Assembly: GCA_016218805.1 (NCBI GenBank)
Contig: JACRCW010000103.1
Coordinates: 1 to 34,173 of the forward strand
Source of the DNA: Deltaproteobacteria bacterium
GTDB taxonomy: Bacteria > Myxococcota > JACRCW01
DNA length: 34,173 bases
Reading direction: 5' to 3'
Part shown: in pieces, positions 17,050 through 25,193 of the stretch
How the letters are laid out: the number at the start of each line of letters is the position of its first letter
How positions within the stretch are numbered: the stretch's first letter is position 1
Notes under the pieces: model-generated
Databases searched by the model: none
What the model was told of the DNA's origin: nothing
The model's input: only the letters and a program-made list of their open reading frames with translations
Made by a program: the position numbers and the translations under genes

Positions 17050-18311
17050 GCGCGGTGCCGGCACAGAAGCCGCGGCGGCCACGGCTCCGCCAGCTGGGCG
17101 TCACCATTGGACGCTTTCCCACGGGGCGGTTCAACGCCATCACGGACGTCAAGGGCGTGCGCGTGGGCCACGTGACGCTGCTGGAGGGCGAAGGCGGCCC
17201 CGGCAACACGCGCGGCCAGGGACCGGTGCGCACCGGCGTCACCGCCATCCTCCCCAACGACAACATCTACAATGACCGGTTGATGGCCAATGCGTTTGTC
17301 CTCAACGGCGCGGGCGAACTCACCGGCGTCACCCAGCTCAATGAATGGGGCCTGCTGGAAACACCCATCATCCTCACCAACACCCTCAGCGTGGGCCGCG
17401 CGCATGACGGCTGCGTGGACTGGATGGCGCGGCGCTGGACGGAGATTGGCTCCACGGAGGACGTGGTCATCCCCGTGGTGGGCGAATGCGACGACAGCTG
17501 GCTCAATGACGCCCCCGGCCGCCACGTGAAGCCCGAGCACGCGTTCCAGGCGCTGGAGAACGTGGCCCCCGGCCCCGTGCCGGAAGGCAGCGTGGGCGGC
17601 GGCACCGGCATGGTGTGCTGCGAGTTCAAGGGCGGCATTGGCACGTCGTCACGCAAGGTGCCCTCCGAAGCGGGGCACTACACCATCGGCGTGCTGGTGA
17701 TGACCAACTTTGGGTACATGCGGAACCTGCGGATGGACGGCGTGGCCGTGGGGCGCATGCTGGAGCCCGAGTTTGATCACCTGAATAAACGCACCAATTC
17801 GTACGGGTCCATCATCTGCGTGGTGGCCACGGATGCGCCGCTGCTCTCCCCGCAAATCCAGCGTATCTGCAAACGCGCCGCGCTGGGCATCGGCCGCGCG
17901 GGCAGCCACGCGGAGCACGGCAGCGGGGAGATCGTCGTCGGGTTCTCCACCGCCAACAAGGTCCCGCGCGAAACGCGGAAGATGACCACGCGCGTGGAGG
18001 TCCTGCTGGACCCATCGCTGGGCAACCTCTACGAGGCCACGCTGGATGCCACCGAAGAGGCCATCCACAACGCGCTCTGCGCTGCCGACGACATGATCGG
18101 CTTCAATGGCCGCAAAGCGCCCGGTCTCCCGTGGCGCAAAGTGCAGTCCCTCATGGCGCGCTACCGCCCCGGCCAGCCGCCCGCCGCCCTGGTGGACCCC
18201 AACGCTCCCGGTGACGAGGACACGCCGGAGCATGAACCGGTGGATCCTTCGCTGCAGCCGGAATTGCCGCTGGGGCCCATTGACCTCAACGCCAAGCTGG
18301 CTGAGAGCTGA
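17046..18311 (+). CDS. P1-family (DmpA/BapA-like) self-processing aminopeptidase
   Basis: 421 residues, versus about 375 for DmpA. P1 peptidases are Ntn hydrolases that cut themselves to expose a Ser nucleophile, then remove N-terminal residues from peptides, including D-amino acid or beta-amino acid substrates. Family features: NAITDVKGVRVGHVTL near the start, GGGTGMVCCEFKGGIGTSSR (184-203), LVMTNFG with the oxyanion Asn (N221), the predicted cleavage site G254/S255 in YGSIICVVATDAPLL, and HGSGE with the second active-site Ser (S293, 38 residues after the nucleophile as in DmpA). The last 45 residues are an acidic Pro-rich extension. No signal peptide. The GTG start overlaps the ATP-grasp stop by four bases, implying translational coupling and a shared pathway. 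Confidence 0.92.
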   Translation: MSAVPAQKPRRPRLRQLGVTIGRFPTGRFNAITDVKGVRVGHVTLLEGEGGPGNTRGQGPVRTGVTAILPNDNIYNDRLMANAFVLNGAGELTGVTQLNEWGLLETPIILTNTLSVGRAHDGCVDWMARRWTEIGSTEDVVIPVVGECDDSWLNDAPGRHVKPEHAFQALENVAPGPVPEGSVGGGTGMVCCEFKGGIGTSSRKVPSEAGHYTIGVLVMTNFGYMRNLRMDGVAVGRMLEPEFDHLNKRTNSYGSIICVVATDAPLLSPQIQRICKRAALGIGRAGSHAEHGSGEIVVGFSTANKVPRETRKMTTRVEVLLDPSLGNLYEATLDATEEAIHNALCAADDMIGFNGRKAPGLPWRKVQSLMARYRPGQPPAALVDPNAPGDEDTPEHEPVDPSLQPELPLGPIDLNAKLAES

Positions 18312-18556
18312 CGCCCGCTACGCCCGGGTACCAAGCGGATTCACCCTCAGCGTCCCAACGAGGCGGATGCGGGGTCCAACCTCATTGACGTCGACGACGG
18401 AGCGCAGCGACGTCGGCGAGGGGGGGGGGCCGCAGGAGAGCCGCCTGTCTGCACGGCGGCGGGCAGGCGTGCTGCGCAGCGTGCGCGGTCCGCCTTGGAG
18501 GGTCCACCGCGCAGTCCGGATCTCCCGTTGTATTGGCATTCATTGAAATGTATGTG

Positions 18557-18573
18557 GGCCCATACGATGGGCC
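18557..18573. promoter_or_regulatory. Inverted repeat GGCCCAT-ACG-ATGGGCC upstream of nosZ
   Basis: Seven-base arms around a three-base spacer, 30 bp before the larger palindrome. It may be an operator half of a double site or a small RNA hairpin; no factor can be assigned. Confidence 0.4.
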
Positions 18574-18602
18574 GGGCGCGGGTGTATGGTGGCAGTTGTG
18601 AC

Positions 18603-18622
18603 GTGGATACCGCGGTATCCAC
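18603..18622. promoter_or_regulatory. Perfect 20-bp palindrome, candidate operator for the nos cluster
   Basis: Each half is GTGGATACCG read inward, with no spacer and no mismatch. It lies 222-241 bp before the nosZ ATG, in the AT-richer promoter zone and close to a weak promoter-like pair. Two-fold symmetry of this length suits a dimeric regulator. It does not match the FNR/NNR box I know for denitrification genes, so the factor is unknown. Confidence 0.55.
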
Positions 18623-18843
18623 CCTCCGGTTCGCGTCGCGCCGGTTTTGTCGCATGAATTGCGCGGCCCCGCCCGGGCGCGTGATGGATGCTGGCTTTCT
18701 TCTCAACGTTCCGTCGCGTCAAACGGGACTTGAGGGCGCAAACCCGAGCCCGCGGCGCGCCCCCTGACTTGGCACAACGTCTGCTCACGCGGACCGCACC
18801 CCAGGGCGCGCCTGGCGCGACCCGACCATTTTGGAGGAGCACC

Positions 18844-21120
18844 ATGAAACTCGACGGTAGAACGCTGGTTGCAGCGGGCCTGGCCTTTGTGGCCGCCGAC
18901 GCGCTGGCAGCAGATACCCTGCAGGACGTCATCAAGCAGCGTGGCCTCACGCAGCAGGACGTGCTGTCCGCAGCCAAGACCTACGTGCCCACCGGAAAGC
19001 GGGATGAGTTCATCACGTTCAGTTCCGGCGGCCAGAGCGGCTCCGTCATTGTGTACGGCGTGCCCTCCATGCGCATCCTCAAGTACATTGCCGTGTTCAC
19101 GCCGGAACCCTGGCAGGGCTACGGCTTTGACGAAGAATCCAAGAAGGTCCTCAAGGACGGCAACATTGCCGGCCGTGAAATCACCTGGGGCGACACGCAC
19201 CACCCGGCCATCTCGGAGACCAACGGCGCCTACGACGGGCAGTTCCTGTTCATCAACGACAAGGCCAACCCGCGCATTGCCGTCATTGACCTGCGGGACT
19301 TTGAGACCAAGCAGATCATCACCAACCCCGTGTATAAGAACGAGCACGGCGGCGCGTTTGTCACGCCCAACACGGACTGGGTCATTGAGGCCGCGCAGTA
19401 CGCCGCTCCGCTGGAAAACGGATATTTCCCGCTGGAGCAGTTCAACGAGAAGTACCGCGGTGGCGTGACCTACTGGAAGTTTGACCGCGCCAAGGGCCGC
19501 ATTGTGGGTGACCAGTCCTTCTCATTTGAACTGCCGCCGTACAGCCAGGACCTCTCGGATGCCGGCAAGGGCCCGTCTGACGGGTGGGCGTTCACCAACA
19601 GCTTCTGCTCTGAGCGCTACGTGGGCGGCATTGAGCTGGGCCGCCCGCCGTTTGAGGCCGGCTGCTCCGCCAAGGATACCGACTTCCTCCACGTCATGAA
19701 CTACAAGAAGGCCGCCGAGCTGGTGAAGGCCGGCAAGGCCAAGAAGATCAACGGCCACAACGTGCTCCCCATGGACGTGGCGGTGAAGGAGGGCGTGCTG
19801 TTCCTGGTGCCGGAGCCCAAGAGCCCGCACGGTTGTGACGTCACCCCAGACGGCAAGTCCATCATTGTGTCCGGCAAGCTGGACACGCACACCATGGTGT
19901 ACTCGTTTGAGAAGATTCAGGCGGCCATCAAGGCGGGCAAGTTTGAGGGCAAGGACCCGTACGGGATTCCCATCATTTCCATGAAGGACGCGCTGGACAA
20001 GATGGTGGAGATTGGTCTGGGCCCGTTGCACACGCAGTTTGATTCCAAGCCCTGCACTGCGTACACGTCCGTCTACGTGGACAGCCAGGTGGCCAAGTGG
20101 GACTACTGCCAGGGCAAGGTGCTGGACAAGCTGAGCGTGCACTACAACATCGGGCACCTGATGACCATGGAAGGTGACTCGGTCAACCCCAAGGGTCACT
20201 ACCTGGTGGCGCTCAACAAGCTGGCCATTGACCGCTTCAACCCGGTGGGCCCGCTGCACCCGCAGAACCACCAGCTCATTGATATCAGCGGTGACAAGAT
20301 GCAGCTGCTGTATGACATGCCGCTCCCGCTGGGTGAGCCGCATTACGCGGTGGCCATCAAGGCGGACATGCTCAAGCCCGGCGTGCGGTACAAGGTGGGC
20401 ACCAACAGCCGCACGGATGAGAAACACCCCGGAATGGTGCGCGCGGGCGAGGAGAAGATTGTCCGGAGCCCGGGCAAGGTGGAGGTGTTTGGCACGCTGA
20501 TCCGGTCACACATCACGCCGGAGATCATTGAGGTGGAGAAGGGTGATGAGGTCACCATCAACCTGACCAACCTGGAGCGCGCCGAGGACGAAACGCACGG
20601 CTTCACCATCAGCGGCATGAACGTGCACGCGTCCGTGGAGCCGGGCAAGACGGTGAGCGTGAAGCTCAAGGCGGACCGCGAAGGCGTCTTCCCGTACTAC
20701 TGCACCGAGTTCTGCTCCGCGCTGCACCTGGAGATGCAGGGCTATTTCCTGGTCAAACCCAAGGGCTACAAGGCCGCCGCCGCTGCCGCGCAGAAGGCGG
20801 ACTACACCCAGGCGGATTACGAGAAGCAGAAGAAGACCTGCATTGACACGCAGGCTGTCATTGATTCCGTGGTTGGCTACATCACCAGCACCAACTTCAA
20901 GGACTTCCCCGAGGTGGTGGCCATGGTGGAGGACGCGACCGAGCAGTTGAAGGCCGCGGAGCCCTACAAGGCCAAGATGGAAGAGGCCGCCAAGAAGCAG
21001 GACTGGCAGAACGCCACGCTGTGGGCAGGCCAGTGGTGGCAGTACCAGGTCAAGGCGGCGGACATTGGGCTGCGCGCCAAGACCTATCTGGAGCAGAACG
21101 GCGCCAAGAAGGTGAAGTGA
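18844..21120 (+). CDS. nosZ: Nitrous oxide reductase, clade II (Sec-exported) NosZ
   Basis: 758 residues. Periplasmic reduction of N2O to N2. The signal peptide (MKLDGRTLVAAGLAFVAADALA) lacks a twin-arginine pair, the mark of clade II. The beta-propeller carries the seven CuZ histidines by motif: DTHHP (H119, H120), EHGG (H168), PHG (H329), LHT (H396), GHL (H437) and EPH (H500). The cupredoxin domain has the full CuA set: H585 in ETHGF and C620, C624, H628, M631 in CTEFCSALHLEM. After CuA, residues 641-758 form an extra helical, Lys/Ala-rich extension with one Cys (C666) and no CXXCH, unlike the cytochrome-fused Wolinella enzyme. GGAGGAG lies just upstream of the ATG. First gene of the nos cluster. 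Confidence 0.98.
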   Translation: MKLDGRTLVAAGLAFVAADALAADTLQDVIKQRGLTQQDVLSAAKTYVPTGKRDEFITFSSGGQSGSVIVYGVPSMRILKYIAVFTPEPWQGYGFDEESKKVLKDGNIAGREITWGDTHHPAISETNGAYDGQFLFINDKANPRIAVIDLRDFETKQIITNPVYKNEHGGAFVTPNTDWVIEAAQYAAPLENGYFPLEQFNEKYRGGVTYWKFDRAKGRIVGDQSFSFELPPYSQDLSDAGKGPSDGWAFTNSFCSERYVGGIELGRPPFEAGCSAKDTDFLHVMNYKKAAELVKAGKAKKINGHNVLPMDVAVKEGVLFLVPEPKSPHGCDVTPDGKSIIVSGKLDTHTMVYSFEKIQAAIKAGKFEGKDPYGIPIISMKDALDKMVEIGLGPLHTQFDSKPCTAYTSVYVDSQVAKWDYCQGKVLDKLSVHYNIGHLMTMEGDSVNPKGHYLVALNKLAIDRFNPVGPLHPQNHQLIDISGDKMQLLYDMPLPLGEPHYAVAIKADMLKPGVRYKVGTNSRTDEKHPGMVRAGEEKIVRSPGKVEVFGTLIRSHITPEIIEVEKGDEVTINLTNLERAEDETHGFTISGMNVHASVEPGKTVSVKLKADREGVFPYYCTEFCSALHLEMQGYFLVKPKGYKAAAAAAQKADYTQADYEKQKKTCIDTQAVIDSVVGYITSTNFKDFPEVVAMVEDATEQLKAAEPYKAKMEEAAKKQDWQNATLWAGQWWQYQVKAADIGLRAKTYLEQNGAKKVK

Positions 21121-21132
21121 CCTGAAGGGATG

Positions 21133-21231
21133 GGTTGTGCAGTGGGCGCAGGACCGCCCGCTGCGCAACCGTCCTCCTGCGCCGGTGTCGTCGTGGCACC
21201 GGCGGAGGTGGACGGTTTTCCCACGAAAACC
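21133..21231 (+). promoter_or_regulatory. Three consecutive hairpins in the nosZ-cytochrome spacer
   Basis: The 134-nt spacer can form a 16-bp stem (21133-21148 with 21155-21170, two G-U pairs, loop CAGGAC), an 8-bp stem CGCCGGTG/CACCGGCG (21180-21187 with 21197-21204) and a 7-bp stem GGTTTTC/GAAAACC (21214-21220 with 21225-21231). None is followed by a T tract, so they look more like an mRNA processing or 3'-end protection element, or a partial terminator, than a full intrinsic terminator. They would allow nosZ to be expressed above the downstream accessory genes. Confidence 0.55.
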
Positions 21232-21254
21232 CTGACCGGGACGGAGACGCTACA

Positions 21255-22022
21255 ATGCGGTGGAATTCATATGCAGTGATGGCGGCCAACCTGGCGCTGG
21301 CCCTGGCGTGCGGCACCCGGACGGATGCGTCAGCTCCGGGAACCGGCACGGCAACCTCCGCCTCCATGCCCGCGCTGGCGCCGCTGCCCGCGCCGGGCGC
21401 GCCGGCTTCCGCCACCGCGCCGCCATCCACCACGCTGGACCCCGTGCTGGTGGCGCAGGGCGCCAAGCTCTTCAATGACCGCACGTGCGTGGCCTGCCAC
21501 GGCAAGGACGCGCAGACGCCGCTGTTGCCCAACTATCCCAAGCTGGCCAGCCAGAACCAGGCGTACATTGAGCAGCAGATGCGCGACATCAAGTCCGGCA
21601 CGCGCGCCAACGGCCAGACCGCCGCCATGAAGGGAATCATGGTGATTGTGGAGGACCGGGAAATCCCGCCGCTGGCCGCCTGGCTGGCCGCGGGCGCGCC
21701 CGGGGCCGCCGCGGGCGCCGCCGGTGGCACGCCAACCCTCGTCATCCAGCCGCCGGACCCGGCGCTGGTGGAGCGGGGCGCCAAGCTGTTTGTGGACCGC
21801 ACGTGCCTGGCCTGCCACGGCAAGGACGCCAAGACGCCCATCATGCCCACCTATCCCAAGGTTGCCGGCCAGAACGCCGCGTATGCCGAGCAGCAGATGC
21901 GCGACATCAAGGCGGGCGTCCGGGCCAACGGTCAGACCGCCGCCATGAAGGGCATCATGCCGTTGGTGGATGACAAGGAAATCCCCGCGTTGGCCGCGTA
22001 CCTGTCCACGCTGCCGCGCTGA
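21255..22022 (+). CDS. Dihaem c-type cytochrome lipoprotein
   Basis: 255 residues. The N-terminus ends in a lipobox-like LALAC (Cys19), so it is probably a lipid-anchored periplasmic protein, followed by an Ala/Pro/Ser/Thr-rich linker to about residue 60. Two nearly identical cytochrome domains follow (62-147 and 168-253), each with CXXCH (CVACH 78-82; CLACH 184-188) and a Met in TAAMKGIM (M125/M129; M231/M235) as the likely sixth haem ligand. The domains arose by tandem duplication and the DNA is still very similar. Position after nosZ suggests electron delivery to CuA; clade II clusters commonly carry cytochromes here. ATG at 21255 with GGAG nine bases upstream. Confidence 0.88.
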   Translation: MRWNSYAVMAANLALALACGTRTDASAPGTGTATSASMPALAPLPAPGAPASATAPPSTTLDPVLVAQGAKLFNDRTCVACHGKDAQTPLLPNYPKLASQNQAYIEQQMRDIKSGTRANGQTAAMKGIMVIVEDREIPPLAAWLAAGAPGAAAGAAGGTPTLVIQPPDPALVERGAKLFVDRTCLACHGKDAKTPIMPTYPKVAGQNAAYAEQQMRDIKAGVRANGQTAAMKGIMPLVDDKEIPALAAYLSTLPR

Positions 22023-22089
22023 AGCGTGAGCGGGCCCATCACCCCGCGCATGACTAAATAACAACAACGGCTCCAAGGAAGGAATACCG

Positions 22090-22806
22090 ATGAATCACAC
22101 CAAGCCGCTCCTGATTACCAGCCTCGTGGTTCTCTTTGCCGGCGGGTTGCTGGCGCAGAAGCCCCAGCCCAAGGCCGCCGGCATTGAGGCGCAAGGCTAC
22201 AAGTGGAACGCCGAATACGGCGAGAAGATGGAGGCCATGAAGAAGAAGGGTGACGTGACGGCGGGCGAAGAGGCCTACGAGACCTGCGCCGCCTGCCACC
22301 TCCCCAGTGGCGCCGGGCGCCCGGACGGGACGTTCCCGCAGCTTGCCGGGCAGCACCCCTCCGTGGTCATCAAACAGATTGCCGACATCCGCGCCGGCCT
22401 GCGCGACAACCCCATCATGTACCCGTTTGCGATTACGCTGACGGACCCGCAGCAGCTGGCCAACGTCTCCGCGTACATCCAGTCTCTCCCCATTCCGCAT
22501 GACAACGGCAAGGGCCCGGGCGCGGAGCTGGCCACCGGCAAGCGTCTGTATGAGCGTGACTGCCAGACCTGCCACGGCGCCAACGGCGAGGGCGACGCGA
22601 GCAAGTTCTACCCGGTGCTGGCCGGACAGCACTACAAGTACATGCTGCGCCAGGCCACGGACATCCGCGACGGACGGCGGCGCAACGCCAACCCGGACAT
22701 GGTGAAAGTGATCAAGCCGTATACCGACAAGGATATCGACGCGATTGTCGACTACATGTCGCGCCTGCAGATGCCCGACAAGAAAGCCGCTGCAAAGAAG
22801 AAGTAA
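22090..22806 (+). CDS. Dihaem cytochrome c4-like protein
   Basis: 238 residues with a cleavable or anchoring signal (KPLLITSLVVLFAGGLLAQ). Two haem domains: CAACH (66-70) and CQTCH (158-162), with likely axial Met residues M110 (DNPIMYPFA) and M204 (NANPDMVK). The paired layout and the LAGQH motifs (86-89 and 178-181) match cytochrome c4. The C-terminus is Lys-rich (KKAAAKKK). Strong Shine-Dalgarno AAGGAAGGA. Second gene behind nosZ; a periplasmic electron carrier to NosZ is the likely role. Confidence 0.88.
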   Translation: MNHTKPLLITSLVVLFAGGLLAQKPQPKAAGIEAQGYKWNAEYGEKMEAMKKKGDVTAGEEAYETCAACHLPSGAGRPDGTFPQLAGQHPSVVIKQIADIRAGLRDNPIMYPFAITLTDPQQLANVSAYIQSLPIPHDNGKGPGAELATGKRLYERDCQTCHGANGEGDASKFYPVLAGQHYKYMLRQATDIRDGRRRNANPDMVKVIKPYTDKDIDAIVDYMSRLQMPDKKAAAKKK

Positions 22807-22883
22807 CCGCGCGCCCCGGCACCGGGGCGCCCCCGGGCAGTTCCGACGTCGCGCCGGGGTCACGGGGGATGGAGGAGCTGGAC

Positions 22884-23867
22884 ATGACACCCCGTTCGTC
22901 GCCCCTTGCCAGCGTTCTTGCCGTGGTGGCCGGGCTGGTCATGGCCACCGCCTATTTCACTCCTGTGTGGTGGGTGTCCCTCACCGCGCCCAACTACCCG
23001 GTGGACCGCTTCCCGGATGGGATCCGGATCCACTTTGGGTTTGAAGGCGTGAGCAACGGCTGCACCACGGCCGCCAAGACCAGCCGCGTGGCGCAGGAGA
23101 CGCAGCAGGAGGACCTGGGCTGGCGCTCTGACGAGGAGAAACCCGCGCCGGAGAAGAAATCCGCGGAATCCGGCGGCGCGCTGGACTGCGTCCATGAAAT
23201 GAACACCATCAACCATTACGTGGGAATGCGGCCCATTGGCGTGGGCGCGCCGGTGGAGCGCAACCTCAGTCGCTACATACTTGGGATGTTTGGTGTGATG
23301 ATCCTGGGGTTTGCACTGCGGAACCGGCGCGCGCGCGTGGTGACGCTGGGCGCCGGGTTTGGCGTGGTGGCGGCGTGGATGGTGGTGGACCAGTTTGTGC
23401 GCGGGCGGCTGGCGGCGGTGGTCACGGAGTACACGGAGGAAGCGGGCAAGTACTTCCGCGAGGCGGAGAAGATCACCGCGTGGGGTGAGACGCTGCACAC
23501 CGTCGCCGTGGCGGTGGTGCTGGTGCTGATTGCGCTGATGGCATTCATGGTGTTTGCCGCCTGGCGGTGGCACGGGTTCCAGCTGGCGCTGGGGATTGTT
23601 CCCGCGCTGCTGCCGCTGTTCTTTGTGGCGGCGTACGCGGCGTGGTTGTGGTTCTTTGGTCACACCATGCACCCGTGGGGCGCTTTCACGTTGAAACCGT
23701 TCATGCCCACGGTGTTTGGTGACGGGATGGTGGCGCAGTTCAGCACGCATTCCTACCCGCACTACGGGTTTGGGTTGCTGGCGCTGTCTTCCGTGCTGCT
23801 GCTGGTGGCGGTGGCGCGCCGCCGCCTGGAGCTGATGGATGAACCCGCCGCCCCGGTGGCCGGATAG
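22884..23867 (+). CDS. nosB: NosB-like transmembrane protein of clade II nos clusters
   Basis: 327 residues. I place the start at the ATG 22884 because GGAGGAG (22871-22877) lies six bases before it; an upstream in-frame ATG at 22869 would put the Shine-Dalgarno inside the gene. About six membrane helices are visible: one at 9-26, then a large exported loop (about 27-130), then five more to residue 312. The loop and later segments contain His/Met-rich motifs (CVHEMNTINHYVGM, FGHTMHPWG) that could bind copper or haem. NosB is a clade II marker of uncertain function proposed to take part in electron transfer. Assigned mainly from topology and position between the cytochromes and nosD. Confidence 0.75.
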   Translation: MTPRSSPLASVLAVVAGLVMATAYFTPVWWVSLTAPNYPVDRFPDGIRIHFGFEGVSNGCTTAAKTSRVAQETQQEDLGWRSDEEKPAPEKKSAESGGALDCVHEMNTINHYVGMRPIGVGAPVERNLSRYILGMFGVMILGFALRNRRARVVTLGAGFGVVAAWMVVDQFVRGRLAAVVTEYTEEAGKYFREAEKITAWGETLHTVAVAVVLVLIALMAFMVFAAWRWHGFQLALGIVPALLPLFFVAAYAAWLWFFGHTMHPWGAFTLKPFMPTVFGDGMVAQFSTHSYPHYGFGLLALSSVLLLVAVARRRLELMDEPAAPVAG

Positions 23868-23870
23868 CGC

Positions 23871-25193
23871 ATGCGGCAGGCGGCCTGGGCCCTGGGATTG
23901 CTGGTGTCAGCCTGGGCCGTGCTGGCGGACACGGAGAAGCATGATGACATGGCGCCCGCCGCCGCGGGCGCGTGGGGCGCATCCTGGGAGCCGTCCCAGC
24001 GGCCCGCGGGCCCGGCGGACCCGTCCCTGCCCTGGTTCCAGAAGCTGGTGGATGACGCGCCCGCGGGCAGCGTCCTCAAGCCGCCTCCCGGCCGCTACTC
24101 CGGACCCGTGCTCATGCAGAAGGTGCTCACCATTGAGGGCGCCGGCGTCACCATTGATGGCGGCGGCAAGGGCACCGTGTTTGTTGCGGACGTCAGCGGC
24201 GCCACCCTGCGCGGGCTCACGTTCACCGGGTCGGGTGATTCGCATTCCACCGACGACGCGTGCCTCAACCTGCGCGGGAACGGCAACACGCTGCAGGAAA
24301 ACGTGTTTGAGGATTGCCTGTTCGGGATTGACCTCAAACAGGCCAACCGCAACGCGGTGGTGGGCAACCGCATCCGCTCCAAACGCGTGCCGCTGGGCCT
24401 GCGCGGGGACGCCATCCGCCTGTGGTACAGCAAGGACAACCGCGTGGAGGGTAACGTCGTCACCGATTCGCGCGATGTGGTGGTGTGGTACTCCGACGGG
24501 AACATCATCAAGGGGAACACCGGGACCGGGAGCCGGTATTCGCTGCATTTCATGTTTGCGCAGCACAATGTGGTGGTGGACAACCGGTACGACAACAACT
24601 CCGTGGGAATCTACGTGATGTACACGCAGGGCGTGGAGATCCGGAACAACGTGATTTCACGGTCCGCTGGACCCACGGGGATGGGCATTGGCTTCAAGGA
24701 GGCCAGCAGCTCCGTGGTCAGCGGCAACACCCTCATCTACTGCGCCGTGGGTATCTCCTCGGACCTCTCTCCGGACGAGCCGGATACCACCATTGAGATC
24801 TCGGACAACCGCATTGCGTACAACGGCGTGGGCCTGTCCATTGTGGGCAACAAGACGGGCACGGTGATCATGCGCAACGTGTTTGAAGGCAACATTGACC
24901 AGGTGTCCCAGAGCGGCGGCGGCAGCGCCATGCACAACACGTGGAAGGGAAACTACTGGGATGATTACCAGGGGTTTGACCGGAACCGTGACGACGTGGG
25001 GGACACGCCCTATGAACTGTACGCGTACACGGACCGCATCTGGATGGAGATGCCGGTGGCGCGCTTCTTCAAGAACGCGCCATTGATGGAGGCCATTGAT
25101 TTCCTGGAGCGCCTGGCGCCGTTCTCCACGCCGGATCTGCTGGTGAAGGATGAACAGCCGCTGTTTGTCCGGCCCCACGGAGGTCACCCATGA
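23871..25193 (+). CDS. nosD: NosD, periplasmic right-handed beta-helix copper-site maturation protein
   Basis: 440 residues with a signal peptide (MRQAAWALGLLVSAWAVLA). The body is a right-handed parallel beta-helix with repeated N-x-hydrophobic rungs (GNGNTLQENVF, KDNRVEGNVV, DGNIIKGNT, VEIRNNVISR) and the NosD end motif YWDDYQGFDRNRDDVGDTPYELY. NosD works with the NosFY ABC transporter to build the CuZ cluster of NosZ. Starts three bases behind nosB and overlaps nosG by ATGA. A second NosD is encoded at 29237-30493. Confidence 0.95.
   Translation: MRQAAWALGLLVSAWAVLADTEKHDDMAPAAAGAWGASWEPSQRPAGPADPSLPWFQKLVDDAPAGSVLKPPPGRYSGPVLMQKVLTIEGAGVTIDGGGKGTVFVADVSGATLRGLTFTGSGDSHSTDDACLNLRGNGNTLQENVFEDCLFGIDLKQANRNAVVGNRIRSKRVPLGLRGDAIRLWYSKDNRVEGNVVTDSRDVVVWYSDGNIIKGNTGTGSRYSLHFMFAQHNVVVDNRYDNNSVGIYVMYTQGVEIRNNVISRSAGPTGMGIGFKEASSSVVSGNTLIYCAVGISSDLSPDEPDTTIEISDNRIAYNGVGLSIVGNKTGTVIMRNVFEGNIDQVSQSGGGSAMHNTWKGNYWDDYQGFDRNRDDVGDTPYELYAYTDRIWMEMPVARFFKNAPLMEAIDFLERLAPFSTPDLLVKDEQPLFVRPHGGHP

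Larger units (their letters stand above)
18312..18843 (+). promoter_or_regulatory. 532-bp non-coding region carrying the nosZ upstream control elements
   Basis: No convincing gene lies between the peptidase and nosZ. The first part contains an almost palindromic GACGTCGAC-rich stretch and a run of ten G (18420-18429). The second part is visibly less GC-rich (18525-18665) and is the likely promoter zone: a possible TTGTAT/TATGTG pair with 17-bp spacing (18528-18533, 18551-18556), a 7-bp inverted repeat (18557-18573) and a perfect 20-bp palindrome (18603-18622). No TTGAT-N4-ATCAA (FNR/NNR-type) site was found. Confidence 0.5.

Noticed and set aside
18532..18546. TTGGCA...TTGAA as a sigma-54 promoter before nosZ
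   Set aside because: The GG and the second element are 10 bases apart rather than 12 and the -12 GC is missing.
18312..18843. FNR/NNR box (TTGAT-N4-ATCAA) for nosZ
   Set aside because: No match found on reading the region on both strands.
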